A stretch of 64,000 nt of DNA from assembly GCA_964036315.1 (NCBI GenBank), contig OZ038479.1, forward strand, positions 62,767,804 through 62,831,803, read 5' to 3'. The translations under genes were made by a program, and so were the position numbers. Positions 1 through 11,680 of this stretch are shown one piece after another; within the stretch, counting starts at the first letter, position 1; every line of letters begins with the position of its first letter. The notes beneath the pieces were generated by a model that worked only from the letters and a program-made list of their open reading frames with translations, did not search any database and had not been told where the DNA came from. This DNA is from Acanthosepion esculentum. Lineage: Eukaryota; Mollusca; Cephalopoda; Sepiida; Sepiidae.

Positions 1-1760
1 TTATCAAGAGAAAAGATAGAGAACATATTGAAACATTGCATCTTTTGTTATTTTGCAATGAAAAAGTTAGAATGCATATAGGAATACTGCATATTTTGGT
101 ATTTATCAATAGAAAAGTTAGAAAACTTATTGAAACATTGCATCTTTTGTTATTTTGCAATAAAAAAGTTAGAATGCAAATAGGAATACTGCATATTTTG
201 GTATTTATCAATAGAAAAGTTAGAAAACATATTGAAACATTGCATCTTTTGTTATTTTGCAATAAAAAAGTTAGAATGCAAATAGGAATACTGCATATTT
301 TGGTATTTATCTATAGAAAAGTTAGAAAACATATTGAAACATTGCATCTTTTGTTATTTTGCAATAAAAAAGTAAGAATGCAAATAGGAATACTGCATAT
401 TTTGGTATTTATCAATAGAAAAGTTAGAAAACATATTGAAATATAGCATCTTTTTTTATTTTGCAATAAAAAAGTTAGAATGCAGCTAGGAATACTGCAT
501 ATTTTGGTATTTAGCAATAGAAAAGTTAGAAAACCTATTGAAATATTGCATCTTTTGTTATTTTGCAATAAAAAAGTTAGAATGCAAATAGGAATACTGC
601 ATATTTTGGTATTTATCAATAGAAAAGTTAGAAAACATATTGAAACATTGCATCTTTTGTTATTTTGCAATAAAAAAGTTAGAATGCAAATAGGAATACT
701 GCATATTTTCGTATTTATCATTAGAAAAGTTAGAAAACATATTGAAACATTGCATCTTTTGTTATTTTGCAATAAAAAAGTTAGAATGCAAATAGGAATA
801 CTGCATATTTTGGTATTTATAAATAGAAAAGTTACAAAACATATTGAAACATTGCATCTTTTGTTATTTTGCAATAAAAAAGTTAGAATGCAAATAGGAA
901 TACTGCATATTTTGATATTGATCAAGAGAAAAGTTAGAAAACATATTGAAACATTGCATCTTTTGTTATTTTGCAATAAAAAAGTTAGAATGCAAATAGG
1001 AATACTGCATATTTTGGTATTTATCAATAGAAAAGTTAGAAAACATATTGAAACATTGCATCTTTTGTTAGTTTGCAATAAAAAAGTTAGAATGCAAATA
1101 GGAATACTGCATATTTTGGTATTTATCAATAGAAAAGTTAGAAAACATATTGAAATATTGCATCTTTTGTTATTTTGCAATAAAAAAGTAAGAATGCAAA
1201 TAGGAATACTGCATATTTTCGTATTTATCATTAGAAAAGTTAGAAAACATATTGAAACATTGCATCTTTTGTTATTTTGCAATAAAAAAGTTAGAGTGCA
1301 AATAGGAATACTGCATATTTTGGTATTTATCAATAGAAAAGTTAGAAAACATATTGAAACATTGCATCTTTTGTTATTTTGCAATAAAAAAGTTAGAATG
1401 CAAATAGGAATACTGCATATTGTTATATTTTTCAATAGAAAAGTTAGAAAACATATTGAAACATTGCATCTTTTGTTATTTTGCAATAAAAAAGTTAGAA
1501 TGCAAATAGGAATACTGCATATTTTGGTATTTATCAATAGAAAAGTTACAAAACATATTGAAACATTGCATCTTTTGTTATTTTGCAATAAAAAAGTTAG
1601 AATGCAAATAGGAATACTGCATATTTTGCTATTTATCAATAGAAAAGTTAGAAAACATATTGAAACATTGCATCTTTTGTTATTTTGCAATAAAAAAGTT
1701 AGAATGCAAAAAGGAATACTGCATATTTTGGTATTTATCAATAGAATAGTTAGAAAACAT
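1..1760 (+). repeat. Sub-array 1: monomers with gaaacattgc junction
   Basis: Most monomers here carry the B core ttttggtatttatcaatag and the B-to-A junction gaaacattgc, which is a minority junction in the rest of the window. A rare variant with ttttcg and tcattagaaaag occurs at about 710 and again at about 1220, exactly 510 bp (five monomers) apart. A gttacaaaac variant occurs at about 831 and 1545, 714 bp (seven monomers) apart. These pairs suggest old local duplications, now blurred by private substitutions. Confidence 0.85.
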
Positions 1761-2040
1761 ATTGAAATATTGCATCTTTTGTTATTTTGCAATAAAAAAG
1801 TTAGAATGCAAATAGGAATAATGCATATTGTTATATTTTTCAATAGAAAAGTTAGAAAACATATTGAAATATTGCATCTTTTGTTATTTTGCAATAAAAA
1901 AGTTAGAATGCAAATAGGAATACTGCATATTTTGGTCTTTTTCAATAGAAAAGATAGAAAACATATTGAAATATTGCATCTTTTGTTATTTTGCAATAAA
2001 AAAGTTAGAATGGAAAAAGAAATGCTGCATATTTTGGTAT

Positions 2041-2117
2041 TTATCAATAGAAAACATATTGAAATATTGCATCTTTTGTTATTTTCCAATAGAAAAGTTA
2101 GAATGAAAATAGGACTA
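2041..2117 (+). repeat. 9-bp deletion followed by an A/B chimeric half-unit
   Basis: At about 2050 half B reads caatagaaaacatattg. It lacks the 9 bases gttagaaaa, probably by slippage between the two agaaaa words. The following half A, 2067-2117, has a middle typical of half B (caatagaaaag instead of caataaaaaag) and then gaatgaaaatagg. This fits a short conversion tract from half B into half A. The 9-bp loss keeps the reading frame, which is incidental. Confidence 0.8.
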
Positions 2118-3019
2118 CTGCATATTTTGGTATTTTTCAATAGAAAAGTTAGAAAACATATTGAAACATTGCATCTTTTGTTATTTTGCAATAAAAAAGT
2201 TAGAATGCAAATAGGAATACTGCATATTTTGGTATTTTTCAATAGAAAAGTTAGAAAACAAATTGAAATATTGCATCTTTTGTTGTTTTGCAATAAAAAA
2301 GTTAGAATGCAAATAAGAATACTGCATATTTTGGTATTTTTCAATAGAAAAGTTAGAAAACATATTGAAATATTGCATCTTTTGTTATTTTGCAATAAAA
2401 AAGTTAGAATGCAAATAGGAATACTGCATATTTATTATTTTTCAATAGAAAAGTTAGAAAACATATTGAAATATTGCATCTTTTGTTATCTTGCAATAAA
2501 AAAGTGAGAATGCAAATAGGAATACTGCATATAGTTATATTATTCAATAGAAAAGTTAGAAAACATATTGAAATATTGCATCTTTTGTTATTTTGCAATA
2601 AAATGTTACAATGCAAATAGAAATACTGCATATTGTTATATTTTCTAGAGAAAAGTTAGAAAACATATTGAAATATTGCATCTTTTGTTATTTTGCAATA
2701 AAAAAGTTAGAATGCAAATAGGAATACTGCATATTTTGGTATTTATCAATAGAAAAGTTAGAAAACATATTGAAATATTGCATCTTTTGTTATTTTGCAA
2801 TAAAAAAGTTAGAATGCAAATAGGAATACTGCATATTTTGGTATTTATCAATAGAAAAGTTAGAAAACATATTGAAACATTGCATCTTTTGTTATTTTGC
2901 AATAAAAAAGTTAGAATGCAAATAGGAATTCTGCATATTTTGGTATTTATCAATAGAAAAGTTAGAAAACATATTGAAACATTGCATCTTTTATATTTTG
3001 CAATAAAAAAGTTAGAATG

Positions 3020-3450
3020 CAAATAGGAATACTGCATATTGTTATATTTTTCAATAGAAAAGTTAGAAAACATATTGAAATATTGCATCTTTTCTTATTT
3101 TGCAATAAAAAAGTTAGAATGCAAATAGGAATACTGCATATTGTTATATTCTTCAATAGGAAAGTTAGAAAACTTATTGAAATATTGCATCTTTTGTTAT
3201 TTTGCAATAAAAAAGTTAGAATGCAAATAGGAATACTGCATATTTTGGTATTTTTCAATAGAAAAGTTAGAAAACATATTGAAATATTGCATCTTTTGTT
3301 ATTTTGCAATAAAAAAGTTAGAATGCAAATAGGAATACTGCATATTTTGGTATTTTTCAATAGAAAAGTTAGAAAACAAATTGAAATATTGCATCTTTTG
3401 TTATTTTGCAATAAAAAAGTTAGAATGCAAATAAGAATACTGCATATTTT
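3020..3450. repeat. Segmental copy, left member of the 1633-bp pair
   Basis: This stretch of about four monomers reappears at 4653-5083. Diagnostic shared variants are a half A with catcttttcttatt (C of catc at 3089 and 4722, offset 1633), the core ttgttatattcttcaatagg in the next monomer, the aaacttattg junction, and aaacaaattg followed by aaataagaatac. The copies diverge at about 3450/5083, where the left copy has a ttatcaatag core and the right copy tttttcaatag. Confidence 0.75.
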
Positions 3451-3898
3451 GGTATTTATCAATAGAAAAGTTAGAAAACATATTGAAACATTGCATCTTT
3501 TGTTATTTTGCAATAAAAAAGTTAGAATGAAAATAGGAATACTGCATATTTTGGTATTTTTCAATAGAAAAGTTAGAAAACATATTGAAATATTGCATCT
3601 TTTGTTATTTTGCAATAAAAAAGTTAGAATGCAAATAGGAATACTGCATATTTTGGTATTTTTCAATAGAAAAGTTAGAAAACATATTGAAATATTGCAT
3701 CTTTTGTTATTTTGCAATAAAAAAGTTAGAATGCAAATAGGAATACTGCATATTTTGGTATTTTTCAATAGAAAAGTTAGAAAACAAATTGAAATATTGC
3801 ATCTTTTGTTATTTTGCAATAAAAAAGTTAGAATGCAAATAAGAATACTGGATATTTTGGTATTTTTCAATAGAAAAGTTAGAAAACATATTGAAATA

Positions 3899-3949
3899 TT
3901 GCATCTTTTGTTATTTTTCAATAGAAAAGTTAGAATGAAAATAGGAATA
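3899..3949 (+). repeat. A/B chimeric half-unit
   Basis: This 51-bp half sits in the A position, starting with ttgcatcttttgttatt, but its centre reads tttcaatagaaaag as in half B before returning to A-type sequence with gaatgaaaatagg. The same chimera is found at 5124-5174, consistent with copying by the surrounding segmental duplication. Related chimeras are at 2067 and 63887. Confidence 0.82.
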
Positions 3950-4652
3950 CTGCATATTTTGGTATTTTTCAGTAGAAAAGTTAGAAAACATATTGAAATA
4001 TTGCATCTTTTGTTATTTTGCAATAAAAAACTTAGAATGCAAATAGGAATACTGCATATTTTGGTCTTTTTCAATAGAAAAGTTAGAAAACTTATTGAAA
4101 TATTGCATCTTTTGTTATTTTGCAATAAAAAAGTTAGAATGCAAATACGAATACTGCATATTTTGGTATTTTTCAATAGAAAAGTTAGAAAACATATTCA
4201 AATATAGCATCTTTTGTTATTTTGCAATAAAAAAGTTAGAATGCAAATAGGAATACTGCATATTTTGGTATTTTTCAATAGAAAAGTTAGAAAACATATT
4301 GAAATATTGCATGTTTTGTTATTTTGCAATAAAAAAGTTAGAATGCAAATAGGAATACTGCATATTTTGGTATTTTTCAATAGAAAAGTTAGAAAACATA
4401 TTGAAATATTGCATCTTTTGTTATTTTGCAATAAAGAAGTTAGAATGCAAATAGGAATACTGCATATTGTTATATTTCTCAATAGAAAAGTTAGAAAACA
4501 TATTGAAATATTGCAACTTTTATTTATTTTGCAATAAAAAAGTTAGAATGCAAATAGGAATACTGCATATTTTGGTATTTTTCAATAGAAAAGTTAGAAA
4601 ACATATTGAAATATTGCATCTTTTGTTATTTTGCAATAAAAAAGTGAGAATG

Positions 4653-5083
4653 CAAATAGGAATACTGCATATTGTTATATTTTTCAATAGAAAAGTTAGA
4701 AAACATATTGAAATATTGCATCTTTTCTTATTTTGCAATAAAAAAGATAGAATGCAAATAGGAATACTGCATATTGTTATATTCTTCAATAGGAAAGTTA
4801 GAAAACTTATTGAAATATTGCATCTTTTGTTATTTTGCAATAAAAAAGTTAGAATGCAAATAGGAATACTGCATATTTTGGTATTTTTCAATAGAAAAGT
4901 TAGAAAACATATTGAAATATTGCATCTTTTGTTATTTTGCAATAAAAAAGTTAGAATGCAAATAGGAATACTGCATATTTTGGTATTTTTCAATAGAAAA
5001 GTTAGAAAACAAATTGAAATATTGCATCTTTTGTTGTTTTGCAATAAAAAAGTTAGAATGCAAATAAGAATACTGCATATTTT
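4653..5083. repeat. Segmental copy, right member of the 1633-bp pair
   Basis: This is the partner of 3020-3450, sharing the same ordered set of rare variants. The region after it (to 5330) matches 3790-4200 instead, at an offset of 1225 that becomes 1123, showing that at least one monomer was lost in one copy after duplication. Confidence 0.72.
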
Positions 5084-5123
5084 GGTATTTTTCAATAGAA
5101 AAGTTAGAAAACATATTGAAATA

Positions 5124-5174
5124 TTGCATCTTTTGTTATTTTTCAATAGAAAAGTTAGAATGAAAATAGGAATA
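5124..5174 (+). repeat. A/B chimeric half-unit (copy of the one at 3899)
   Basis: It has the same B-like centre tttcaatagaaaag inside an A half, and the same gaatgaaaatagg continuation, 1225 bp downstream of 3899. The surrounding monomers also correspond, so this is a duplicate rather than an independent event. Confidence 0.8.
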
Positions 5175-5330
5175 CTGCATATTTTGGTATTTTTCAATAG
5201 AAAAGTTAGAAAACATATTGAAATATTGCATCTTTTGTTATTTTGCAATAAAAAACTTAGAATGCAAGTACGAATACTGCATATTTTGGTATTTTTCAAT
5301 AGAAAAGTTAGAAAACATATTCAAATATAG

Positions 5331-5956
5331 CATCTTTTGTTATTTTGCAATAAAAAAGTTACAATGCAAATAGGAATACTGCATATTTTGGTATTTTTCA
5401 ATAGAAATGTTTGAAAACATATTGAAATATTGCATCTTTTGTTATTTTGCAATAAAAAAGTTAGAATGCAAATAGGAATGCTGCATATTGTTATATTTTT
5501 CAATAGAAACATTAGAAAACATATTGAAATATTGCATCTTTTGTTATTTTGCAATAAAAAAGTTAGAATGCAAATAGGATTACTGCATATTTTCGTATTT
5601 CTCAATAGACAAGTTAGAAAACATATTGAAACATTGCATCTTTTGTTATTTAGCAATAAAAAAGTTAGAATGCAAAGAGGAATACTGCATATTGTTATAT
5701 TTTTCAATAGAAAAGTTAGAAAACATATTGAAATATTGCATCTTTTGTTATTTTGCAATAAAAAAGTTAGAATGCAAATAGGAATACTGCATATTTTGGT
5801 CTTTTTCAATAGAAAAGTTAGAAAACATATTGAAATATTGCATCTTTTGTTATTTTGCAATAAAAAAGTTAGAATGCAAATAGGAATACTGCATATTTTG
5901 GTCTTTTTCAATAGACAAGTTAGAAAACATATTGAAACATTGCATCTTTTGTTATT
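5331..5956 (+). repeat. Transition block with a 306-bp local duplication
   Basis: These six monomers mix ttgttatatttttcaatag and ttttggtctttttcaatag cores. A trio marked by caatagacaag, then a half A with gttatttagcaat, then tgcaaagagg occurs twice. The tagc word is at 5651 and 5957, offset 306 bp (three monomers). The second occurrence begins the longer 1424-bp-offset duplication that follows. Confidence 0.75.
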
Positions 5957-6990
5957 TAGCAATAAAAAAGTTAGAATGCAAAGAGGAATACTGCATATTG
6001 TTATATTTTTCAATAGAAAAGTTAGAAAACATATTGAAATATTGCATCTTTTGTTATTTTGCAATAAAAAAATAGAATGCAAATAGAAATACTGCATATT
6101 TTTATATTTTTCAATAGAAAAGTTAGAAAACATATTGAAATATTGCATCTTTTGTTATTTTGCAATAAAAAAGTTAGAATGCAAATAGGAATACTGCATA
6201 TTTTGGTATTTATCAGTAGAAAAGTTAGAAAACATATTGAAATATTGCATCTTTTGATATTTTGCAATAAAAAAGTTAGATTGCAAATAGGAATACTGCA
6301 TATTTTGGTATTTATCAATAGAAAAGTTAGAAAACATATTGAAACATTGCATCTTTTGTTATTTTGCAATAAAAAAGTTAGAATGCAAATAGGAATACTG
6401 CATATTTTAGTATTTATCAATAGAAAAGTTAGAAAACATATTGAAACATTGCATCTTTTGTTATTTTGCAATAAAAAAGTTAGAATGCAAATAGGAATAC
6501 TGCATATTTTGGTATTTATCAATAGAAAAGTTAGAAAACATATTGAAACATTGCATCTTTTGTTATTTTGCAATAAAAAAGTTAGAATGCAAATAAGAAT
6601 ACTGCATATTTTGATATTTATCAAGAGAAAATTTAGAAAACATATTGAAATATTGCATCTTTTGTTATTTTGCAATAAAAAAGTTAGAATGCAAATAGGA
6701 TTACTGCATATTTTCGTATTTATCAATAGAAAAGTTAGAAAACTTATTGAAACATTGCATCTTTTGTTATTTTGCAATAAAAAGTTAGAATGCAAAAAGA
6801 AATACTGCATATTTTGGTCTTTTTCAATAGAAAAGTTAGAAAACATATTGAAATATTGCATCTATTGTTATTTTGGAATAAAAAAGTTAGAAGGCAAATA
6901 GGAATACTGCATATTTTGGTATTTATCAATAGAAAAGTTAGAAAACCTATTGAAATATTGCATCTTTTGTTATTTTGCAATAAAAAAGTT
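5957..6990. repeat. 1034-bp segment, left copy of the 1424-bp-offset duplication
   Basis: This stretch is repeated at 7381-8414, and I saw no difference between the two while reading along. Shared landmarks are the gttatttagcaat half A, a short gcaataaaaaaatag half, the caagagaaaattt core, aataggattactgc, the shortened gcaataaaaagttag half, and the unusual tctattgttattttgg half A at 6861 (8285 in the partner). It includes a run of gaaacattgc monomers resembling sub-array 1. The copies part at about 6990, where this one has gcaaaaaggaa and the other gcaaataggaa. Confidence 0.88.
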
Positions 6991-7380
6991 AGAATGCAAA
7001 AAGGAATACTGCATATTTTGATCTTTTTCAATAGAAAAGTTAGAAAACATATTGAAATATTGCATCTTTTGTTATTTTGCAATAAAAAAGTTAGAATGCA
7101 AATAGGAATACTGCATATTTTGGTCTTTTTCAATAGAAAAGTAAGAAAACATATTGAAATATTGCATCTTTTGTATTTTGCAATAATAAGTTAGAATGCA
7201 AAAAGGAATACTGCATATTTTGGTCTTTTTCAACAGAAAAGTTAGAAAACCTATTGAAATATTGCATCTTTTGTTATTTTGCAATAAAAAAGTTAGAATG
7301 CAAATAGGAATACTGCATATTTTGGTCTTTTTCAATGGAAAAGTTAGAAAACATATTGAAATATTGCATCTTTTGTTATT

Positions 7381-8414
7381 TAGCAATAAAAAAGTTAGAA
7401 TGCAAAGAGGAATACTGCATATTGTTATATTTTTCAATAGAAAAGTTAGAAAACATATTGAAATATTGCATCTTTTGTTATTTTGCAATAAAAAAATAGA
7501 ATGCAAATAGAAATACTGCATATTTTTATATTTTTCAATAGAAAAGTTAGAAAACATATTGAAATATTGCATCTTTTGTTATTTTGCAATAAAAAAGTTA
7601 GAATGCAAATAGGAATACTGCATATTTTGGTATTTATCAGTAGAAAAGTTAGAAAACATATTGAAATATTGCATCTTTTGATATTTTGCAATAAAAAAGT
7701 TAGATTGCAAATAGGAATACTGCATATTTTGGTATTTATCAATAGAAAAGTTAGAAAACATATTGAAACATTGCATCTTTTGTTATTTTGCAATAAAAAA
7801 GTTAGAATGCAAATAGGAATACTGCATATTTTAGTATTTATCAATAGAAAAGTTAGAAAACATATTGAAACATTGCATCTTTTGTTATTTTGCAATAAAA
7901 AAGTTAGAATGCAAATAGGAATACTGCATATTTTGGTATTTATCAATAGAAAAGTTAGAAAACATATTGAAACATTGCATCTTTTGTTATTTTGCAATAA
8001 AAAAGTTAGAATGCAAATAAGAATACTGCATATTTTGATATTTATCAAGAGAAAATTTAGAAAACATATTGAAATATTGCATCTTTTGTTATTTTGCAAT
8101 AAAAAAGTTAGAATGCAAATAGGATTACTGCATATTTTCGTATTTATCAATAGAAAAGTTAGAAAACTTATTGAAACATTGCATCTTTTGTTATTTTGCA
8201 ATAAAAAGTTAGAATGCAAAAAGAAATACTGCATATTTTGGTCTTTTTCAATAGAAAAGTTAGAAAACATATTGAAATATTGCATCTATTGTTATTTTGG
8301 AATAAAAAAGTTAGAAGGCAAATAGGAATACTGCATATTTTGGTATTTATCAATAGAAAAGTTAGAAAACCTATTGAAATATTGCATCTTTTGTTATTTT
8401 GCAATAAAAAAGTT
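7381..8414. repeat. 1034-bp segment, right copy of the 1424-bp-offset duplication
   Basis: This is the partner of 5957-6990. The 390 bp between the two copies (6991-7380) are ordinary ttttggtctttttcaatag monomers with one shortened unit at about 7170 (ttgtattttgcaataataag, two bases lost). The left edge is placed where the copies stop agreeing: gaaacattgc and gacaag in one, gaaatattgc and ggaaaag in the other. Confidence 0.87.
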
Positions 8415-10030
8415 AGAATGCAAATAGGAATACTGCATATTTTGGTCATTTTCAATAGAAAAGTAAGAAAACATATTGAAATATTGCATCTTTTGTTATT
8501 TTGCAATAAAAAAGTTAGAATGCAAATAGGAATGCTGCATATTGTTATATTTTTCAATAGAAAAGTTAGAAAACATATTGAAATATTGCATCTTTTGTTA
8601 TTTTGCAATAAAAAAGTTAGAATGCAAATAGGAATACTGCATATTTTGGTCTTTTTCAATGGAAAAGTTAGAAAACATATTGAAATATTGCATCTTTTGT
8701 TATTTTGCAATAAAAAAGTTAGAATGCAAAAAGGAATACTGCATATTTTGGTATTTATCAATAGAAAAGTTAGAAAACATATTGAAATATTGCATCTTTT
8801 GTTATTTTGCACTAAAAAAGTTAGAATGCAAATAGGAATACTGCATATTTTGCTATTTATCAATAGAAAAGTTAGAAAACATATTGAAATATTGCATCTT
8901 TTGTTATTTTGCAATAAAAAAGTTAGAATGCAAAAAGGAATACTGCATATTTTGGTATTTATCAATAGAATAGTTAGAAAACATATTGAAATATTGCATC
9001 TTTTGTTATTTTGCAATAAAAAAGTTAGAATGCAAATAGGAATACTGCATATTGTTATATTTTTCAATAGAAAAGTTAGAAAACATATTGAAATATTGCA
9101 TCTTTTGTTATTTTGCAATAAAAAAGTTAGAATGCAAATAGGAATACTGCATATTTTGGTCTTTTTCAATAGAAAAGTTAGAAAACATATTGAAATATTG
9201 CATCTTTTGTTATTTTGCAATAAAAAAGTTAGAATGGAAAAAGGAATGCTGCATATTTTGGTATTTATCAATAGAAAAGTTAGAAAACATATTGAAATAT
9301 TGCATCTTTTGTTATTTTGCACTAAAAAAGTTAGAATGCAAATAGGAATACTGCATATTTTGGTATTTATCAATAGAAAAGTTAGAAAACATATTGAAAT
9401 ATTGCATCTTTTGTTATTTTGCAATAAAAAAGTTAGAATTTAAAAAGGAATACTGCATATTGTTATATTTTTTAATAGAAAAGTTAGAAAACCTATAGAA
9501 ATATTGCATCTTTTGTTATTTTGCAATAAAAAAAGTTAGAATGCATATAGGAATACTGCATATTTTGGTCTTTTTCAATAGAAAAGTTAGAAAACATATT
9601 GAAATATTGCATCTTTTGTTATTTTGCAACAAAAAGTTAGAATGCAAAAAGGAATACTGCATATTTGGGTCTTTTTCAATAGAAAAGTTAGAAAACATAT
9701 TGAAATATTGCATCTTTTGTTATTTTGCAACAAAAAGTTAGAATGCAAATAGGAATACTGCATATTTTGTTCTTTTTCAATAGAAAAGTTAGAAAACATA
9801 TTGAAATATTGCATCTTTATTTATTTTGCAATAAAAAAGTTAGAATGCAAATAGGAATACTGCATATTTTGGTCTTTTTCAATAGAAAAGTTAGAAAACA
9901 TATTGAAATATTGCATCTTTTGTTATTTTGCAATAAAAAAGTTAGAATGCAAAAAGGAATACTGCATATTTTGGTATTTATCAATAGAAAAGTTAGAAAA
10001 CATATTGAAATATTGCATCTTTTGTTATTT
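8415..10030. repeat. Segmental copy, left member of the ~6.8-kb-offset pair
   Basis: The ordered variants here recur at 15346-16859: a ttttggtcattttcaatag core with gaaaagtaag, the caatggaaaag core, half A with gcactaaaaaag, gaatggaaaaaggaatgctgc, the gaatttaaaaagg marker (9436 and 16163), gaatgcatatagg, and gcaacaaaaagttag with atttgggtc. The offset changes from 6931 to 6727 to 6829 bp, so the right copy lacks two monomers and later has one extra. This records monomer loss and gain after the duplication. Confidence 0.82.
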
Positions 10031-10794
10031 TGAACTAAAAAAGTTAGAATGCAAATAGGAATACTACATATTTTGGTTTTTTTCAATAGAAAAGTTAGAA
10101 AACATATTGAAATATTGCATCTTTTGTTATTTTGCAATAAAAAAGTTAGAATGCAAATAAGAATACTGCATATTGTTATATTTTTCAATAGAAAAGTTAG
10201 AAAACATATTGAAATATTGCATCTTTTGTTATTTTGCAATAAAAAAGTTAGAATGCAAATAGGAATACTGCATATTTTGGTCTTTTTCAATAGAAAAGTT
10301 AGAAAACCTATTGAAATATTGCATCTTTTGTTATTTTGCAATAAAAAAGTTAGAATGCAAATAGGAATACTGCATATTTTGGTCTTTTTCAATAGAAAAG
10401 TTAGAAAACATATTGAAATATTGCATCTTTTGTTATTTTGCAATAAAAAAGTTAGAATGCAAATAGGAATACTGCATATTTTGGTATTTATCAATAGAAA
10501 AGTTAGAAAACATATTGAAATATTGCATCTTTTGTTATTTTGCAATAAAAAAGTTAGAATGCAAATAGGAATACTGCATGTTTTGGTCTTTTTCAATAGA
10601 AAAATTAGAAAACATATTGAAATATTGCATCTTTTGTTATTTTGCAATAAAAAAGTTAGAATGCAAATAGGAATACTGCATATTGTTATATTTTTCAGTA
10701 TAAAAGTTAGAAAAGATATGGAAATATTGCATCTTTTGTTATTTTGCAATAAAAAAGTTAGAATGCAAAAAGGAATACTGCATATTGTTATATT

Positions 10795-11680
10795 TTTCAA
10801 TAGAAAAGTTAGAAAACATATTGAAATATTGTATCTTTTGTTATTTTGCAATAAAAAAGTTAGAATGCAAATAGGAATACTGCATATTTTGGTCATTTTC
10901 AATAGAAAAGTTAGAAAACATATTGAAATATTATATCTTTTGTTATTTTGCAATAAAAAAGTTAGAATACAAAAAGGAATACTTCATATTTTGGTATTTA
11001 TCAATAGAAAAGTTAGAAAACATATTGAAACATTGCATCTTTTGTTATTTTGCAATAAAAAAGTTAGAATGCAAATAGGAATACTGCATATTTTAGTATT
11101 TATCAATAGAAAAGTTAGAAAACATATTGAAACATTGCATCTTTTGTTATTTTGCAATAAAAAAGTTAGAATGCAAATAGGAATACTGCATATTTTGGTA
11201 TTTATCAATAGAAAAGTTAGAAAACATATTGAAACATTGCATCTTTTGTTATTTTGCAATAAAAAAGTTAGAATGCAAATAGGAATACTGCATATTTTGA
11301 TATTTATCAAGAGAAAATTTAGAAAACATATTGAAATATTGCATCTTTTGTTATTTTGCAATAAAAAAGTTAGAATGCAAATAGGATTACTGCATATTTT
11401 CGTATTTATCAATAGAAAAGTTAGAAAACTTATTGAAACAATGCATCTTTTGTTATTTTGCAATAAAAAGTTAGAATGCAAATAGGAATACTGCATATTT
11501 TGGTCTTTTTCAATAGAAAAGTTAGAAAACATATTGAAACATTGCATCTTTTGTTATTTTGCAATAAAAAGTTAGAATGCAAAAAGAAATACTGCATATT
11601 TTGGTCTTTTTCAATAGAAAAGTTAGAAAACATATTGAAATATTGCATCTATTGTTATTTTGGAATAAAAAAGTTAGAAT
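10795..11680. repeat. Segmental copy, left member of the 3568-bp pair
   Basis: About 885 bp here recur at 14363-15248. Shared landmarks are attgtatc and attatatc half A starts, gaatacaaaaaggaatacttc (10965 and 14533), the block of gaaacattgc monomers, the caagagaaaattt core, aataggattactgc, gaaacaatgcatc, and tctattgttattttgg (11648 and 15216). This is the third form of the gaaacattgc block also present at 5957-6990 and 7381-8414, here with one extra monomer before the tctattgtt half. Confidence 0.85.

Larger units (their letters stand above)
1761..5330 (+). repeat. Sub-array 2: diverged monomers with ttttggtatttttcaatag core
   Basis: From about 1.8 kb the prevailing B cores become ttttggtatttttcaatag and ttgttatatttttcaatag, with gaaatattgc junctions. 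Private variants are frequent: aaacaaattg near 2260, 3380, 3790 and 5020; cttagaatgc at 4031 and 5257; and attcaaatatagc near 4196 and 5319. Part of the zone is duplicated at an offset of 1633 bp and part at 1225 or 1123 bp, meaning the copies have since gained or lost whole monomers. Similar monomers reappear only at the right end of the window, after about 59 kb. Confidence 0.8.

Noticed and set aside
311..2395. Long reverse open frames (e.g. 694 codons here, 585 at 49343-51100) with Cys/Ile/Leu-rich repeats
   Set aside because: They share the periodicity artefact and are simply the complement of the satellite; they start and stop at random indels or stop-creating variants.
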